A stretch of DNA of 64,000 nt. It comes from Progne subis subis. Its lineage: Eukaryota; Chordata; Aves; Passeriformes; Hirundinidae. The notes beneath the pieces were generated by a model. That model did no database searches. It saw only the letters and a program-made list of their open reading frames with translations, and was not told the DNA's origin. Below are positions 1-11,165 of the stretch, in pieces. The stretch spans positions 1 to 64,000 of the forward strand of contig JAKJHU010000832.1 of assembly GCA_022316685.1 (NCBI GenBank), read 5' to 3'. Made by a program: the position numbers and the translations under genes. Numbering within the stretch: position 1 is the first letter of the stretch; every line of letters begins with the position of its first letter.

Positions 1-1139
1 GAAAGTGTCCCTCCCAGCTCCGGACACCTCCAGACACCAACTGCTTTCAGCAGTCACAAGCCTGAAATATCAACTTCCTTCCTTAACCAGCCCACGAGGA
101 GCTCACACAGGGAGGCCTTTTTGTCCAAGGATACCCACGAGGAGCTCGAGGACGGAGCAGTTTGAAACGCAACTCCTCCAGAGTTTAAACCTCCCTTTAT
201 CAAATGGGCACGCACCAACCTGCCCCAGAGGGAAAGCAGGCAGGCAAGAGAAGCTCCTCTCCCACAACAGCGAGCTCTGTGCTGTGCTTCCTTCTGTTCC
301 AGCTGGGGAGCGGAGGCCATAGGCTACTCCTCAGTTTGGGAAGGGACCCAGGGAAATGGCCTGATCTGGGAGAACAGCAGAGGGAAGTTCCCCAAGAGGT
401 AGGAAAAGGTTCTCTGGAAGCAAGAGATCATGACAATATTTCTGCAGGGGAAAAAAAAAGAAGGCATTTCAAAAAGTTTCCAGGCAGAAATTTCTGCCCC
501 AACATGACAACCCCAAAGTCTCTGTGGTGTGTCAGGAGACATCATCTGTGTCCATCCCCCAAAGCACAATCAGCTCCCCAACAAGGCTTCAAGACTAAAG
601 GACAAACCTTCCCCCTCCACCTCTCCACACCAGCTCGAGGGAGTCTCTGTCCATGGCAAGATCTCTCCTGTCAGTCTACATTGACACGAGTTGGCTGCAG
701 GAGGCATTTGCATTGGACATCTCCCCAGCTGGGGTGGAAAAAAAGCAGCAGCGATTCCAGTGGAAAGAAAAAGGCAATGCCATTTGGGAAAACACCAGCG
801 TGAGCTCTCTACAACTGCAGGCCTTTAATCCCTTGCATAAAGCAGCATCCATCCATGGCGCAGCACAAGCGTTTTGATGACAATGCTGACAAAATTGCTG
901 CCCTTTCCTGCTGCTGCAAGTGACTCCAAATCACAAGAAATGTGCCAGGTGTGCCAAAGACAGGCAGACACGGTGAGAAAAAAAAAAAACAGCTGGTGTG
1001 CTGAAAAGGTGGCCAAAAGAATGCTTTGTAATCTCCCCTTTTCATCCTTTCCCAGCCAAGACAAAGCAATGTCCTTTTCCCCCGTCACCGATGGTGACCC
1101 AGGCACAAAATGCAGCGTGGGGACAGAGTCCGGCACTGC

Positions 1140-1372
1140 TCCCAGAGCCCGCCCTGCCCAGGGCCGTGCCGTGCCGTGCCGGGCCAGCCCGGGAGCCGCC
1201 GCGCCCGCGTTGTGCCGCAGCCCCGGCTCCGAGCGCTCGTCCCCGCCGAGCGGCCGGGCGCGCGCGGGGCCGAGCCGGGCGCGCGCGGGGCCGAGCGCAG
1301 CGCCCCCCTCAGGCCGCGCGCCGCCGGCGCAGCCGCGGCCGTTGCTCTCCGAGCGTTGTGGCCAAAGCAGCG
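1140..1372 (+). promoter_or_regulatory. CpG-rich promoter/5' region of HSF-like gene, left copy
   Basis: About 230 bases directly before the HSF-like start codon are very rich in G, C and CpG and include two adjacent copies of a roughly 21-base unit (about 1252-1295, containing 'gggcgcgcgcggggccgag'). The right copy has only one such unit, in a shortened form, so this is a copy-specific tandem expansion. A CpG island over the first exon is the usual promoter arrangement in bird genes. I see no clear TATA box. The transcription start is inferred, not seen. Confidence 0.5.
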
Positions 1373-4300
1373 ATGGACGCCATGGCGGAGCTGTCGCTGC
1401 CCGCTGCGCTCAGTGCCAGCACTTTCCCCGCGAAACTCTGGACCCTGGCGAATGACCCCCGTGTCCTCTCCGTGCGCTGGGACAGCGAGGCCCGGGGGCT
1501 GCTCATAGACCGCTCCCTGTTTGAGCGGGAGCTGCTCAGGCCGGGCGGTGCACAGGGACCGGCCCCGAACGCTTTCAGGGCCACCCAGTTCCGCAGCTTC
1601 GTGCGCCAGCTCAACCGCTATGGCTTCCGCAAGGTGCCGAGCCGGGCTGGCGCGGCTGCACCAGGCATGCCGGGGCCTGGGTCCACTACAAACCCCTGGT
1701 TTCGCCGCGACCGCCCCGACCTCCTGCTCCGCATCAGGCGCCGGAGCACGGCCAACACGCAGCGGCAGGCAGCGGGGCCGGAGGGGCGCAGACGCCTGCC
1801 CTGCGGCTCCCAGCAGCTCCCCGGGCCGCGGCCGCTGCCGGAGGAGCGGCACGGGCGCCCTCGCTTCCAGCCGCTGCCCAGGGACGGCCGCCGCTCGCCC
1901 GGCGCCCGCCCTGCGGCTTCCACCTGCTGCACCGCGAGCGGCCGGGGCCGGCCCGGCGGGAGGGGCCGAGCCGCTTCCAGAGCTCTACGGGGAGCGGCCA
2001 CTGCCCGCCGAGCGGGAGCTGCTCCGGGTCCCGCCCTGCCACTTCCAGGGCTTCCACGGGGAGCAGCTGCTGCGCCCCGATGGGAGGGGCCCCGCAGCCG
2101 CATGCAGGAGCTCTACGGGGAGCAGCCACCTCCACTCGACAGAGAGGTGCTCTGGATGCAGCCCTGCATCTTCCAGCAGCTCCACAGGGAGCAGCAGCCC
2201 CCAGCCTCCAACCCACCAGGTAGGAGAAGAGTTCTAGCCTTGCTTTTCCAAAAGGTCATGAAAAGCGACCGTTTGAAGTATTTTCCCACGATGCTCTGTC
2301 GTTCTGAGACAGAAATTGTCAAGCCTACTAGGAAGGGGCACCTAGAAAGTGAAAAGATTCTCTGCCTGGTTTTCCTGTGTGCTTCCTGTGATCTGTGATC
2401 CAAGGCAGCAATAGAGCTCTGCGTCCCAAAGCCACATTCTGGAGCCTGACTCCTGTGTTTGGGTTCTTGCAGCCGCACCGGGCCCTTCAGCCCCGCATGC
2501 TCCAGCTGGCAGTGCTGGCTGTGCAGCACAACGGCCTCCAGCTCAGCGCAGAATGCACCTGCGCGAGAGGAATCTCCAGCGCTGGATCTTGGCCTGGCGA
2601 TCGAGAAAATGATCCGGGAGATCAGGAACTCCCTGCCTGTAAAGGCTCCCTCTGCTCAGGTAACCCCATGGGATGGGAATGAAAGAGGCTGGGCTGAGAG
2701 CTACTGAATTGTTATGTAGCTGACAAGCGAAGGTTTCCTGAATTTCACTCTTTTCATTCTTATTTAGTTATCTAATATTCTTGATCAAGCCAGATTTCCC
2801 AAAGAAAAAGGAATGAAAACTTCTTCCCCCACAGTAAGGATGAGGGGTGTGAGCCTGTGTTGGCCACATTTGGTTGTTCCTTTTCCTTGGGAAGAATGCC
2901 TGGTGCAGGGGCAGTTGTGGTGATGCTTTGTAGGTTCTACCAGGCTTTGTTTGGTGGGAAAGAAGAGCAGAGTGTTTGGAGAATTGCCACTGAAGGCCAA
3001 GTGTCCCGTGCAGGGAGCGGCACGCGAGAGGTGTCTCTGTTGCAGCAGCAGATGTGGGCTCTGCCTCTTTTGGGTTGTTAGGCCAAGGCAGAGCAAGGGC
3101 CGGGCTGCAGCTGCAGCTGCTGCGGCTGTGTGAGCCCTGCCGTGCGTGTGGGCGCTGCCAGAGCCCTGTGTGGGGATGGGCTGGAGCTGCAGCTCCCTTG
3201 TCCTTTTGTTGGACAGATTCAGTCTTTGGATTAGCAATCTCCTTTCTCTTAACTCTTGCCTCTTCCCAGACTTGCCTGGAGAGTGAGTGTTGGCACAGGC
3301 CTTTTTGCAGATTATTATCCATGTTGGCCAAAGAATGTCTCTCTTGCTCGTGATGTGCACAGCCATTGCCTACAGTACATTTGTGACTGAGGAAGGGCAG
3401 ACTCAGGGTGGGGAGTGGGATTTTCTGGATTCAGCAATATCTTATTCTCAAGTGGAATGTCTTTTGTCAACTCACACACAGCAGTTTTCCAAAGCATTTT
3501 ATTCCATAATAAAAGGAAGCCTTACAGGCAATGAACCATCTTTAGAATCTTTAGGATTTGATGGAAGGGCTGTTGCAGATGAATATTCTGCAGCTGGTCA
3601 TAGTGAGAATATCTTTCTGTCCAAAGGTAATTTGCAGGTGCTTAATCTTGGCAATTTATTTCCTCAGTGGAATAGAAACACTACTTGGTTGTCTGACTTT
3701 TCATGTCTTTCCGGTTGGTTTTCTTTTCTACACTCCAAATTTATCCATTTTTGGCACTGGAAAATTTGTTCCTGGAAATACCCATGGTCCATAACAGTTT
3801 GCCTGGGTCATACCCATGGGGCAGCAGCGGAGGGCTCCAAAAAGCAGCACCTTGTGATGGACTGTGTGAGCAGCTGGGTGGGTGGGGGTGGTGAGACTCC
3901 CAGCCAGAAATGTGTGCTCTGCGTGTGGGTTTGCAGCACACGGCCCTGGGCAGGGCTGGCAGCGAGCTCTGCCCTTGCTGACAGCCACGCTGGCAACAAG
4001 GAGAGCCCCTGGCTTTCTGCTGGCTGATTTCTTCCAGCTCGTGGGATAAGGCAGGGTCAGAGCGTGAGGCCACGCCCCCTCACTTGGTGTCTTCTGCTTT
4101 TCTGCATTCGTGTTTTGCCTCAGAGGTCATTTTGTAAGAGCTTCAGTTTCACCTTGCCACCCAAATGCTGCGTTTAAAAATGCTTGTGATGTGAACTGTG
4201 TGGGCAGTGTTCCCCTCGTGTTACACGGCCTTTGGGAGTGGAGAAGAACAGTGACGGATCCCGGCTGTGATTCCAAGGAAATCCTGAGTGATCTTTGGCT

Positions 4301-6310
4301 TCCTTTCTTTCTGTTTATCTTTCAAGGGGAATATCAATGTTGCCCCTGAGTCTCCAGGAGAGGACCCCATGAACAGGGCTGCAGCAGAGGAAGCTTCATC
4401 TAGCACCGAGAGCTGCGGGAACGTTCCGCAGAGCCCGAGGAGCCTGGTAAGGAGAGAGCCCACGTTGGTTTGGAGAGGTGTGAGACGGCTGCTCTGAGCC
4501 TGCCTGGGACAGGAAGGGGAGATGAGAAGAGCTGAGTTCTTGTCTGCAGGGCTGCTGCTTCCTGGTGCCTTTAGTTCCAATCCTGCAGTGGCACAAGCTC
4601 CCCGAGCCCTGCCCTCCACGCTTCTCCAGAGGCCTCTGACACTGAGTCCTCTGCTGTGGCCAAGAGAGCCGGGACTAATCTGACCTTGTGGGAGTTGTGT
4701 CACCAACCCGTGTGTCCCAGTTTGGTCTGTAACTCAGCTCGACAGCACCCTTCAGCTGCAGCCAGTTCAGCGAGGACTGAGGGCTCTCTGTCAGCACAGA
4801 GAAAGAACAAGGCTGGGCTTCTTTGGGGGAGCTGGGACTGTCTGTGTTTCAAGCTCTCGTGGGTGCCATTTGCACTGCGAGTGCTGAGACTTATCAAGGT
4901 ACTTCCGTGCTTTTCACAGTTTTGAAACTTGGAAGGATCCCTGTTCTCTAAAGAGCAGGCTTCAAATTCCCAGGGAAATGTGCACAAGGGCCAATATTGA
5001 CTCAGGGTTCTCTTTTCTTCCCAGATCCAATGTAATCAAAATCTCCTGGAGGGGGTGCCCTGTGTGTCTGGAGGAGACAGAGGGAGAGCCTGTGACAACC
5101 AGTGCAGGTAGAATCCCTCTGTCTATGGTGATATATTTAGAATTATATAGTTATATTTATCTGTATAATTATTATTTATAGATATACAGTAATATTTATA
5201 GATTTATAGATTAATCGTTGTGTTTAAATGCCTATATAGAAATCTGTAGAAGTACAATTATATATATTATAGATTTTGATAGTTATAATCATATATATAC
5301 ATTAGATTTTTAGGTATATATAGTTGCCTTTATCTATGTAGATAGTTAAACTTTTATATATAGATAGTTATTTTTATAAATATTCTAGATATGCAATTAT
5401 AGCTATATGGGTGTTAGTTCCATAGATTAGTATCTGTATAGGTCTAGACTAGTTTTTTAACCCCTTTCTCTGTCTCCCTTTGTGCTTTTCCCCTGTGCCC
5501 TCGCTGTCCCCTGTCCCTGTGCTGGCTCCGAGCTGGCGGCCGGGCCGGGCGGAGCAGCAGCTGCAGCCCCGGGTGTCCCTGGAGCGCTGGGAGCTGCCGC
5601 TGGCCCCAGGCGCTGTCCCCTGAGGAGCTGCGGAAGGACGGTGAGACTGAGGGGGCTGAGGGGGCTGAGGGGATGGAGGGGGCCAGCAGGGAGCACAGAG
5701 GGCTCCGGGACTGCAGCTCTGCCAGGCCTTGGAGCCAATTCCAGAGCCTCCACCTTTGCCACAGCTGCCCTGAGGACCTTGAGGACAGGCGGAGACCGAC
5801 AGGAGCCCGCAGGGAGAAGCTGAAGACCACCAGAGAGAGCAGTGAACAGGGGAGCTGCTGCTGCCAGCCCAGAGCCTGGGTGAGGCCACAGGGCTGGAGA
5901 GGCAGGGTGGGGTGAGGATGGTGTGGGCTTTGGCCCTGGGCTTTGGCCAAACATTTTCTTTCTAAGCCTCCTGGGGAAGCACTGAGATTCTCCCTGACTG
6001 AAGGGCAGGTGCTGCCAAGGGAAACGTCCCGATCCTGACTCAGTGTTCCCTTTGCTTCCCAGATGTCCCAGTCTGCTGTCCCTGTCCAGGAGAGCTGCTC
6101 TGCACGGGAGGAAGCAAGGACCAAATGAAAGACTTTGAAGACTGGGCGGCTGGAATCCTTCTGCTTAGAATTCTGTTTAAAGATACATGGACTTATGAGA
6201 TTTTTTGCTGTATATTTGTATGGATGAAGATGGATGGGGTTTTAGATTGGTACAGTTACCCATTAACAGATAGTTTGTTTTATGTGTCTATTTATATATA
6301 TTGTATGTAA
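1373..6310 (+). pseudogene. HSF-family transcription factor-like gene, left copy (frame-broken)
   Basis: Exon 1 (1373-2219) starts at ATGGACGCCATGG and encodes an HSF-type winged-helix DNA-binding domain from about residue 14. Visible motifs are FPAKLW, the recognition-helix region SFVRQLNRYGFRK and RRDRPDLLLRI. Relative to the other copy it lacks one base near 1668 and two near 1691, so about a dozen residues of the wing are misread before the frame recovers. Further one- or two-base losses lie near 1887, 1978 and 2071. Likely later exons are 2473-2659, 4327-4446, 5025-5107, one ending near 5878, and a last exon from 6063. The last exon has an open frame to TAA at 6308-6310 that includes FEDWAA. 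HSF proteins bind inverted nGAAn elements; this short divergent type most resembles the HSFX/HSFY/HSF5-like group. It is either a pseudogene or an intact gene with uncorrected indels. Confidence 0.6.
5125..5445 (+). repeat. AT-rich intronic simple sequence, left copy
   Basis: An intron of the HSF-like gene holds about 320 bases of degenerate TATA/TAGA-type simple sequence. It is matched in the right copy at about 54385-54710 with small length changes. It contrasts sharply with the GC-rich exon that follows and explains the lack of long reading frames here. Confidence 0.8.
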
Positions 6311-6479
6311 TACATAATATTTATTCTATATTTCCTCATGTATATTCAAGTGGTTCTGTATATCTTTCTGTTTGAGCATGTATGGAGTTGTATAATTGTA
6401 TCAACTGAGTTCTTGGTAGAGGGCTATTTAGATAGAGATATCAATATTATTGTATTCCTAGATGGGCTTTAAGCCCGTA

Positions 6480-6720
6480 GTAATATGTAATAAATTAAGT
6501 TGTTAAACATGTCATTGATCTTTGTGTATAGTGAGTTGTTGTAGAGTTTGGCAATAAATTAAGTTTTTGTTAACTGAGGTTGGTATTTGTATACTTTTAC
6601 ATAGTATTGTCATAAAAATCTAATAAATTCCTTTTTTTTAAACATAAACTGATATGGGCACAGTTCTTTATTGTCAGTGTGGGTGTAGCAATGTGTAATA
6701 AATGACATTTTTCACATGAA
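6480..6720 (+). other. 3' end with several polyadenylation signals, left copy
   Basis: AT-rich sequence with repeated AATAAA-type hexamers followed by 'ttaag' (near 6490, 6553, 6622 and 6698). It fits the 3' untranslated region of the HSF-like gene. The matching region of the right copy is at about 55760-55980 and is much more diverged than the rest of the duplication. Confidence 0.5.
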
Positions 6721-7536
6721 ATCAATTCTTGTGTATTTGTGAATCAGCAGTGCAGCTGTAGCAATCTGCAAGAAATTACAATTGTCAACTGCGACGGGTG
6801 TTTTGTGATTTGTGCTATCCAGAGCAATGAGCAGATATAAATGCTGGAGGATTTTGGCCATGGAATTCTCCATCCATGCCCAGCACATGCCCCACCTGCA
6901 CTCAGGCTGGGCAAGGCAAGCGCACATTTGGGATGGCAGCAGAGCCACACCTTGGCCAAGAACTCGCTGCAAAGGCCAGCTGAGAAAAGTCTGGGACTCC
7001 ACGGAGCTTAGAACTGCAACCAGAGCCAGCCAGGGAGGACAAATCCAGCCCCCATGCCACAGGCAGCTCTTTGGGAAGCGCTCCAAGGGTCCCTCTGAAG
7101 GTCATCCTGGAGCCCAGAAGCCAACAGGGATCCTGAGCCAGCTCCGCTGCCTTTGGCAGCACTTTGGCAAAGGAGCTGCAGCAAGGGGGAGGCAGCAGTG
7201 ACTGTGACTGCTGCAGCAAGGGGATGAAGGAAGGGCCAGGGACACTTGTGCTGAGATGCTCCCGAATCCAGAGGGATGGGGGAGAACTGGGAAGCAGCAA
7301 GTTCTCCGAGCCACTGCAATGCTGGAAGCCCTTGGTGTGCAGTTCCCTGCAGGAACTGGCAGGGGAGTTGGTGCCAGGATCAGCAGGAGCAGGAGGCAGC
7401 AGGATCTGCTCCTTTTCCTGCCTCTGTGTCCAGGTCAGGCTGGGATGGCCCCTGCTCCCACAGAGCCCCTGCCCATGGAGGCTGCAGGGTAAAAGCAATT
7501 CCAGTGCAAAGAGAGGCTTGGCAGTTGGAGTCCACT

Positions 7537-7952
7537 GCCCTTGTGTTTGGGGCTGGAATGGCTCTCATGGCAAAGCCCAGAAGGGAACCAGGGCCCTACG
7601 AGTGTCCCCAGTGTCAGAAGTGGTTTCAGACCAGCTCGTCTCTCCTCCAGCACCAGCGGATTCACACAGAGGAGAGGCCCTTCCGCTGCCCCGAATGCAG
7701 GAAGGGCTTCAATTGCAACTCCACCCTCATCAGGCACCGGCTCATCCACACTGGGGAGAGGCCGTGTGAGTGTCCTGAGTGTGGGAAGAGCTTCACCCAC
7801 AGCTCTGCCTTGACCAGACACCAATGGAGGCACCGGTAAGGGAAGCCCTGCGAGTGCCCCGACTGTGGGAAGAGCTTCACGTGAGTCTCCAACCTCATCC
7901 CTCATCTGAGGACCCACATTGGGCAGAGCCCTGGTGACCCACATTTCCCGTG
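7537..7952 (+). pseudogene. 3' fragment of C2H2 zinc-finger gene
   Basis: The reading frame encodes three complete C2H2 fingers (YECPQC..., FRCPEC..., CECPEC..., each with HxxxH and TGERP/TEERP-type linkers) and ends at TAA 7837-7839. After the stop, the same frame continues into a decayed finger (CECPDCGKSF) interrupted by a TGA. The intact minus-strand gene at 38908-40151 has the same 'stop, then GKPCE' arrangement, so this stop is the family's normal terminus. Only the last few fingers remain: no N-terminal exon is present because the sequence joins the HSF duplication at about 7588. It could be read as a small fusion frame from the duplicated segment, but nothing supports expression. Such proteins bind DNA through their finger arrays. 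Confidence 0.75.
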
Positions 7953-8469
7953 ATCCATGCTGGGAAGACACCTGGCCCTTTCCCTGCCTCTGGCAATGAT
8001 GTGAGATGGGACTGAAGAATGTGAGTGTCTGGCCATGGCCCCTCCATTGTATTTGATCCCATCTCAGATCATTGCCAGGGGCAGGAAAGGGACTCTCTCT
8101 CCCCCCAAGAGAACGATGTCCTTTCCAGGCAGGAGGAAATACATGGCCAGGCAGAGCCAGTCAGTCTTGTTGTAGTTTTCCCTGTATATCCTTTGTCTTA
8201 TCCCATCTGTTGGCAATATTGTTTCTGTTCCTTGTTGTTCCTTATCTTGTTGGTGTTCCCAGTGGATTGTTCTTATCTCAGCCCTGGGATCTTTGCCTTT
8301 TGTACTTTCCATGGAAGGCTGGAGGCCAGTGAGCAGCAGCACAGTTTTCGCAGGAGCACGAAACTGGGGAATCCCATTCCTAAATCCCAGCCCATGGAAA
8401 CCGAGCATCCCAGCTGGTGCCAGCCCTGGTTGCCCTGGCAGCAGCCTTGGGAGCGGGACCCTGGCTGGG

Positions 8470-8775
8470 GGCTGTGGGAACCTCTTCACTCTGGTGCCCA
8501 GGGACAGCACTGGAGGGAAGGGCTGGAGCTGAGTCGGGGCAGGTTTGGGTTGGATGTCAGGAAAAGGCTTTTCCCCCAGCGGCTGCTGGGGCCCTGAACA
8601 GGCTCCCAGGGAAGGGCCACAGCTCCAGGGCTCTGGGAGCTCCAGCAGCGTTTGGACACCGCTGCCAGGCCCAGGCTGGGATTGTTGGGGTGTCCTGTGC
8701 AGGGCCAGGAGCTGGACTCGAGGATCCTGATGGGTCCCTCCCAACTCAGCCAATTCCGTGCTTCTGGGATCCCAT
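8470..8775 (+). mobile_element. CR1-type LINE 3' end
   Basis: The order of blocks matches the 3' end of avian CR1 elements: a 'gggttggatgtcaggaaaa' segment, 'aacaggctcccagggaa', a block about accounting for the value, and a final 'attccgtgcttctggga' tail. CR1 copies are typically 5'-truncated, as this one is. This is recognition from known element structure, not an alignment. Confidence 0.75.
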
Positions 8776-8897
8776 GGCCCTGGGAATGGGACTGCAAATG
8801 GTTGCCATGGCAATGGGCTCTGGCTCCAGGCCTGAGCTGGTGTCCATGGAACCACCCCTGGCATGGGATCTGCATGGAGCTGCCAAGGGACCGACCC

Positions 8898-9045
8898 TAG
8901 CAACAGGGGCTGGTGATGGTTGTCATGGAAACTGACCATAGCAACAGGGGCGGGTGATGGTTGTCATGGAAACTGACCATAGCAACAGGTGCTGGGGATG
9001 GTTGCCATGGAAACTGACCACAGCAACAGGGGCTGGGGATGGTTT
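8898..9045 (+). repeat. 41-bp tandem repeat
   Basis: Units starting 'tagcaacaggggctgg' repeat at 8898, 8939, 8980 and about 9021, an exact 41-base period for 3.6 copies with few substitutions. The unit contains 'gttgtcatggaaactgacca'. No coding frame is maintained. Confidence 0.9.
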
Positions 9046-9064
9046 ACTGTGAAGGAACCGAGTT

Positions 9065-9362
9065 GTCACAGGCACTCAGAGGGGTTCCATGGAGACTTTC
9101 CAAGGGTCTCCAGGCTGTTCCAGAGCTGGAATGTAACAGGCAGAGACAGGGGCTCCATGGAGACATCCCAGGGGTTTCTGGGGATGGTCAAGAGCCCTGT
9201 GGTCAGAGGCAGTCACAGACATTCCATGGTGACATCCCAGGGGACCTTGGGCTGCAAAGGCACCAATCTGTCACAGGCACTCACGGGGGCTCCACGGTGA
9301 CATCCCAGGAGTCCCCAGGCTGCCAAAGAGCCGGGTGTCCCAGACACTCACAGGGGTTCCTG
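9065..9362 (+). repeat. 68-bp degenerate tandem repeat
   Basis: About 4.4 units of 67-69 bases start at 9065, 9133, 9202, 9270 and 9337. They share 'gtcacaggcactcac', 'ttccatggagac' and 'atcccagggg' blocks. It is a separate, older array lying directly after the 41-bp array. Confidence 0.8.
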
Positions 9363-9364
9363 TC

Positions 9365-10434
9365 ATGGGCAGAGTGAGAGCTTCAGGCCAAAGCTTTATT
9401 TCTTCATTGGAGAAACTCCTGCTGGGTCATGAGGTGGAGAAATGACACCCAACAGCCACCATGGATCCTCAAACCCATCCAGGATGCCTAGACTTTTAAA
9501 ATTCCATCTGAGAGAGGAGGCTGGGAGCAGCTGGATCCAATCCCATCCCCACATTTGGTCAAAGGTTTATGTGGAAATAATTGGACGGAGTAATGCAATT
9601 TGTCCCACAGGATTAACAATGGAATACCAGATATATTTCTATAAATACAGCCATGATTGATTCTGATCAGGATTAGACAGAAAGATTTATTACACCACAG
9701 AGTAAATTTAAAAAAGAGTTACTTACTCCACAGTATATGAGTTACTTACTTGTAGTAAGTTACTTACTCCACAGTATAACAATTATAAAATATAGTGCTC
9801 TAGGAAGCAACTTTGAAATAAACAGGACCTTGTTGGAGTTGTATGAGCCTCTTCCAGGCAGAGCCTCCTGCTCCAGCAGGAACTGCCTTTCCTGTGCCAG
9901 GGCCAGGGCAGATCCCGCTGCAGGAAAAGCCCCAGGCCAGCCCCACCACAGTGAAGGCCTCGGGCACAAGTGCAGAGTGCCGTGCTGGGGGCTGTGCCAG
10001 GGAGAGCCCGAGGCACCAAAGGCACCTTGGCAGCAGCAGCTGCTTCCAGAGCATGGCCAGAAGCCTCCCTTGGCAAGGCGGCCTGGTGGCCACCACTGCA
10101 GAGCTGCTGCTCCAGGGCTCATTTCTGCCTGGGCTCTGCCCCAGCCCACAGAGTGTGACCTCAGCCCTGACTCTGTCCCAGCCGCTGTGCCTGAGCCCTG
10201 CAAAGCCTAAAGGTCACCTGTGCCAGCCAGGCTCTGTCAGCCCCTGGGGCAGGGCAGGGAAAGGCCAGAGAAGGGGCTGGCTTTGGCTGCTGGATGTGGG
10301 CTCCAGCAGAGACAAGGAGGAGTCAAGGGAGTGGATGGAGTCCAGTGAGCAGCCCCTTCTCCCCATGCAATCCTGGAATGCTTTGGATGGGAAGAGCTCT
10401 GCAGTGCTCCTCTCATCTAAACCTCTGCCATGAG
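9365..10434. other. No gene recognised
   Basis: This stretch has an AT-rich part (9540-9800) with repeated 'gttacttactccacagtat', then a GC-rich part with no splice-supported frame. I see no domain, RNA gene or clear repeat boundary in it. Confidence 0.4.
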
Positions 10435-11165
10435 CAGGGACATCTTTCACCAGATCAGGTTGTTCAGAGCCCTGTCCCAGCTGCACTTGAATGTTTCCAG
10501 GGATGGGGCATTGACCACCTCCCTGGGAACCTGTCCTGGTATATCAGCAACACTGTCATCTGTTGCTGTGTATTATTTGGTTTCATATTGTATTTCATTT
10601 TTATATTGGGTTTTATAATGGTTTCTTCTATACCTCTCTGATTTCCTGGAAAATGTAATGTCCCGAAGTTTGTCCCTGCCCTTCTCCCAGTCCCCTTCTG
10701 GGAATGTAATCCAACCCTGTCCCACTCTCACCTTATCCCTCACTAGGTATTGGCTTGTCCCCACCTTTAGCCCCTCCCCTGGATATAAGCTCAAACCATG
10801 CATTCCCCTGGTGCACCACAGAAGAAAGACTGAATAAAGCCCTGGTTTCACTCCCTGGAGCAAGTGCAGACCTCCTTCCTCTGCCATCAATGGGGCCTCT
10901 CTCTCTCTCCTAAGGGAAAGGCTTCTCGGCTGCCTCCTGGGTTTTGGGACCCTGAGGAAATCCTTCCAACTGCGGTTTGTCTCTCGAGCTAGCTGGGGCG
11001 AGAACGGAGCCGGAGAGCTCTGTGAGAGAGACAAACAACAGTCATCAAAATTTTCTTTCTTATCTCTTCTTGTCTGAACCTCCCTTCCTTTAATTTAAAA
11101 CCACCACCCTCTATCTGATTGGGACAGGCCCCACTAAAACTCTGTCCACCATTGCATTTCCTATC
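10435..11165 (-). mobile_element. CR1-type LINE fragment, split by a solo LTR
   Basis: The sequence 10435-10554 and then 11047-11165 reads as antisense CR1: a block of the type 'ccagatcaggttgttcagagc', a 'cagggatggggca' block, then after the insertion 'ttttctttcttatctcttc' and 'ggccccactaaaa'. The interruption is the LTR at 10561-11040. A related CR1 piece in the opposite orientation occurs at 34613-34725, as part of the inverted duplication. Confidence 0.75.
10561..11040 (+). mobile_element. Solo LTR with 6-bp target-site duplication
   Basis: The element is 480 bases, starts TGTTGCTGTG and ends ACAAACAACA (TG...CA). It is flanked on both sides by GTCATC (10555-10560 and 11041-11046), a perfect 6-base target-site duplication. 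It contains a TATA-like 'ggatataagc' near 10782 and an AATAAA near 10833, in the right order for U3-R-U5. No internal retroviral sequence is present, so it is a solo LTR made by LTR-LTR recombination. It sits inside an older CR1 copy. Confidence 0.9.

Larger units (their letters stand above)
1..7588 (+). repeat. Left copy of 7.6 kb segmental duplication
   Basis: This block matches 49271-56863 base for base over most of its length, in the same orientation and about 49.27 kb away. It carries an HSF-like gene with about 1.1 kb of upstream sequence and about 1.2 kb of downstream sequence. The copy probably continues to the left of the window. The right edge is sharp: both copies agree up to the phrase ending in 'gggaaccaggg', after which the left copy enters zinc-finger coding sequence and the right copy enters unrelated sequence. 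Most mismatches are one-base indels, except for a strongly diverged patch near 6116-6705. Confidence 0.95.

Noticed and set aside
204..803. 200-codon + strand frame, conserved at 49469-50068
   Set aside because: It is conserved only because the DNA is duplicated and nearly identical. It has no domain and lies upstream of the HSF-like promoter.
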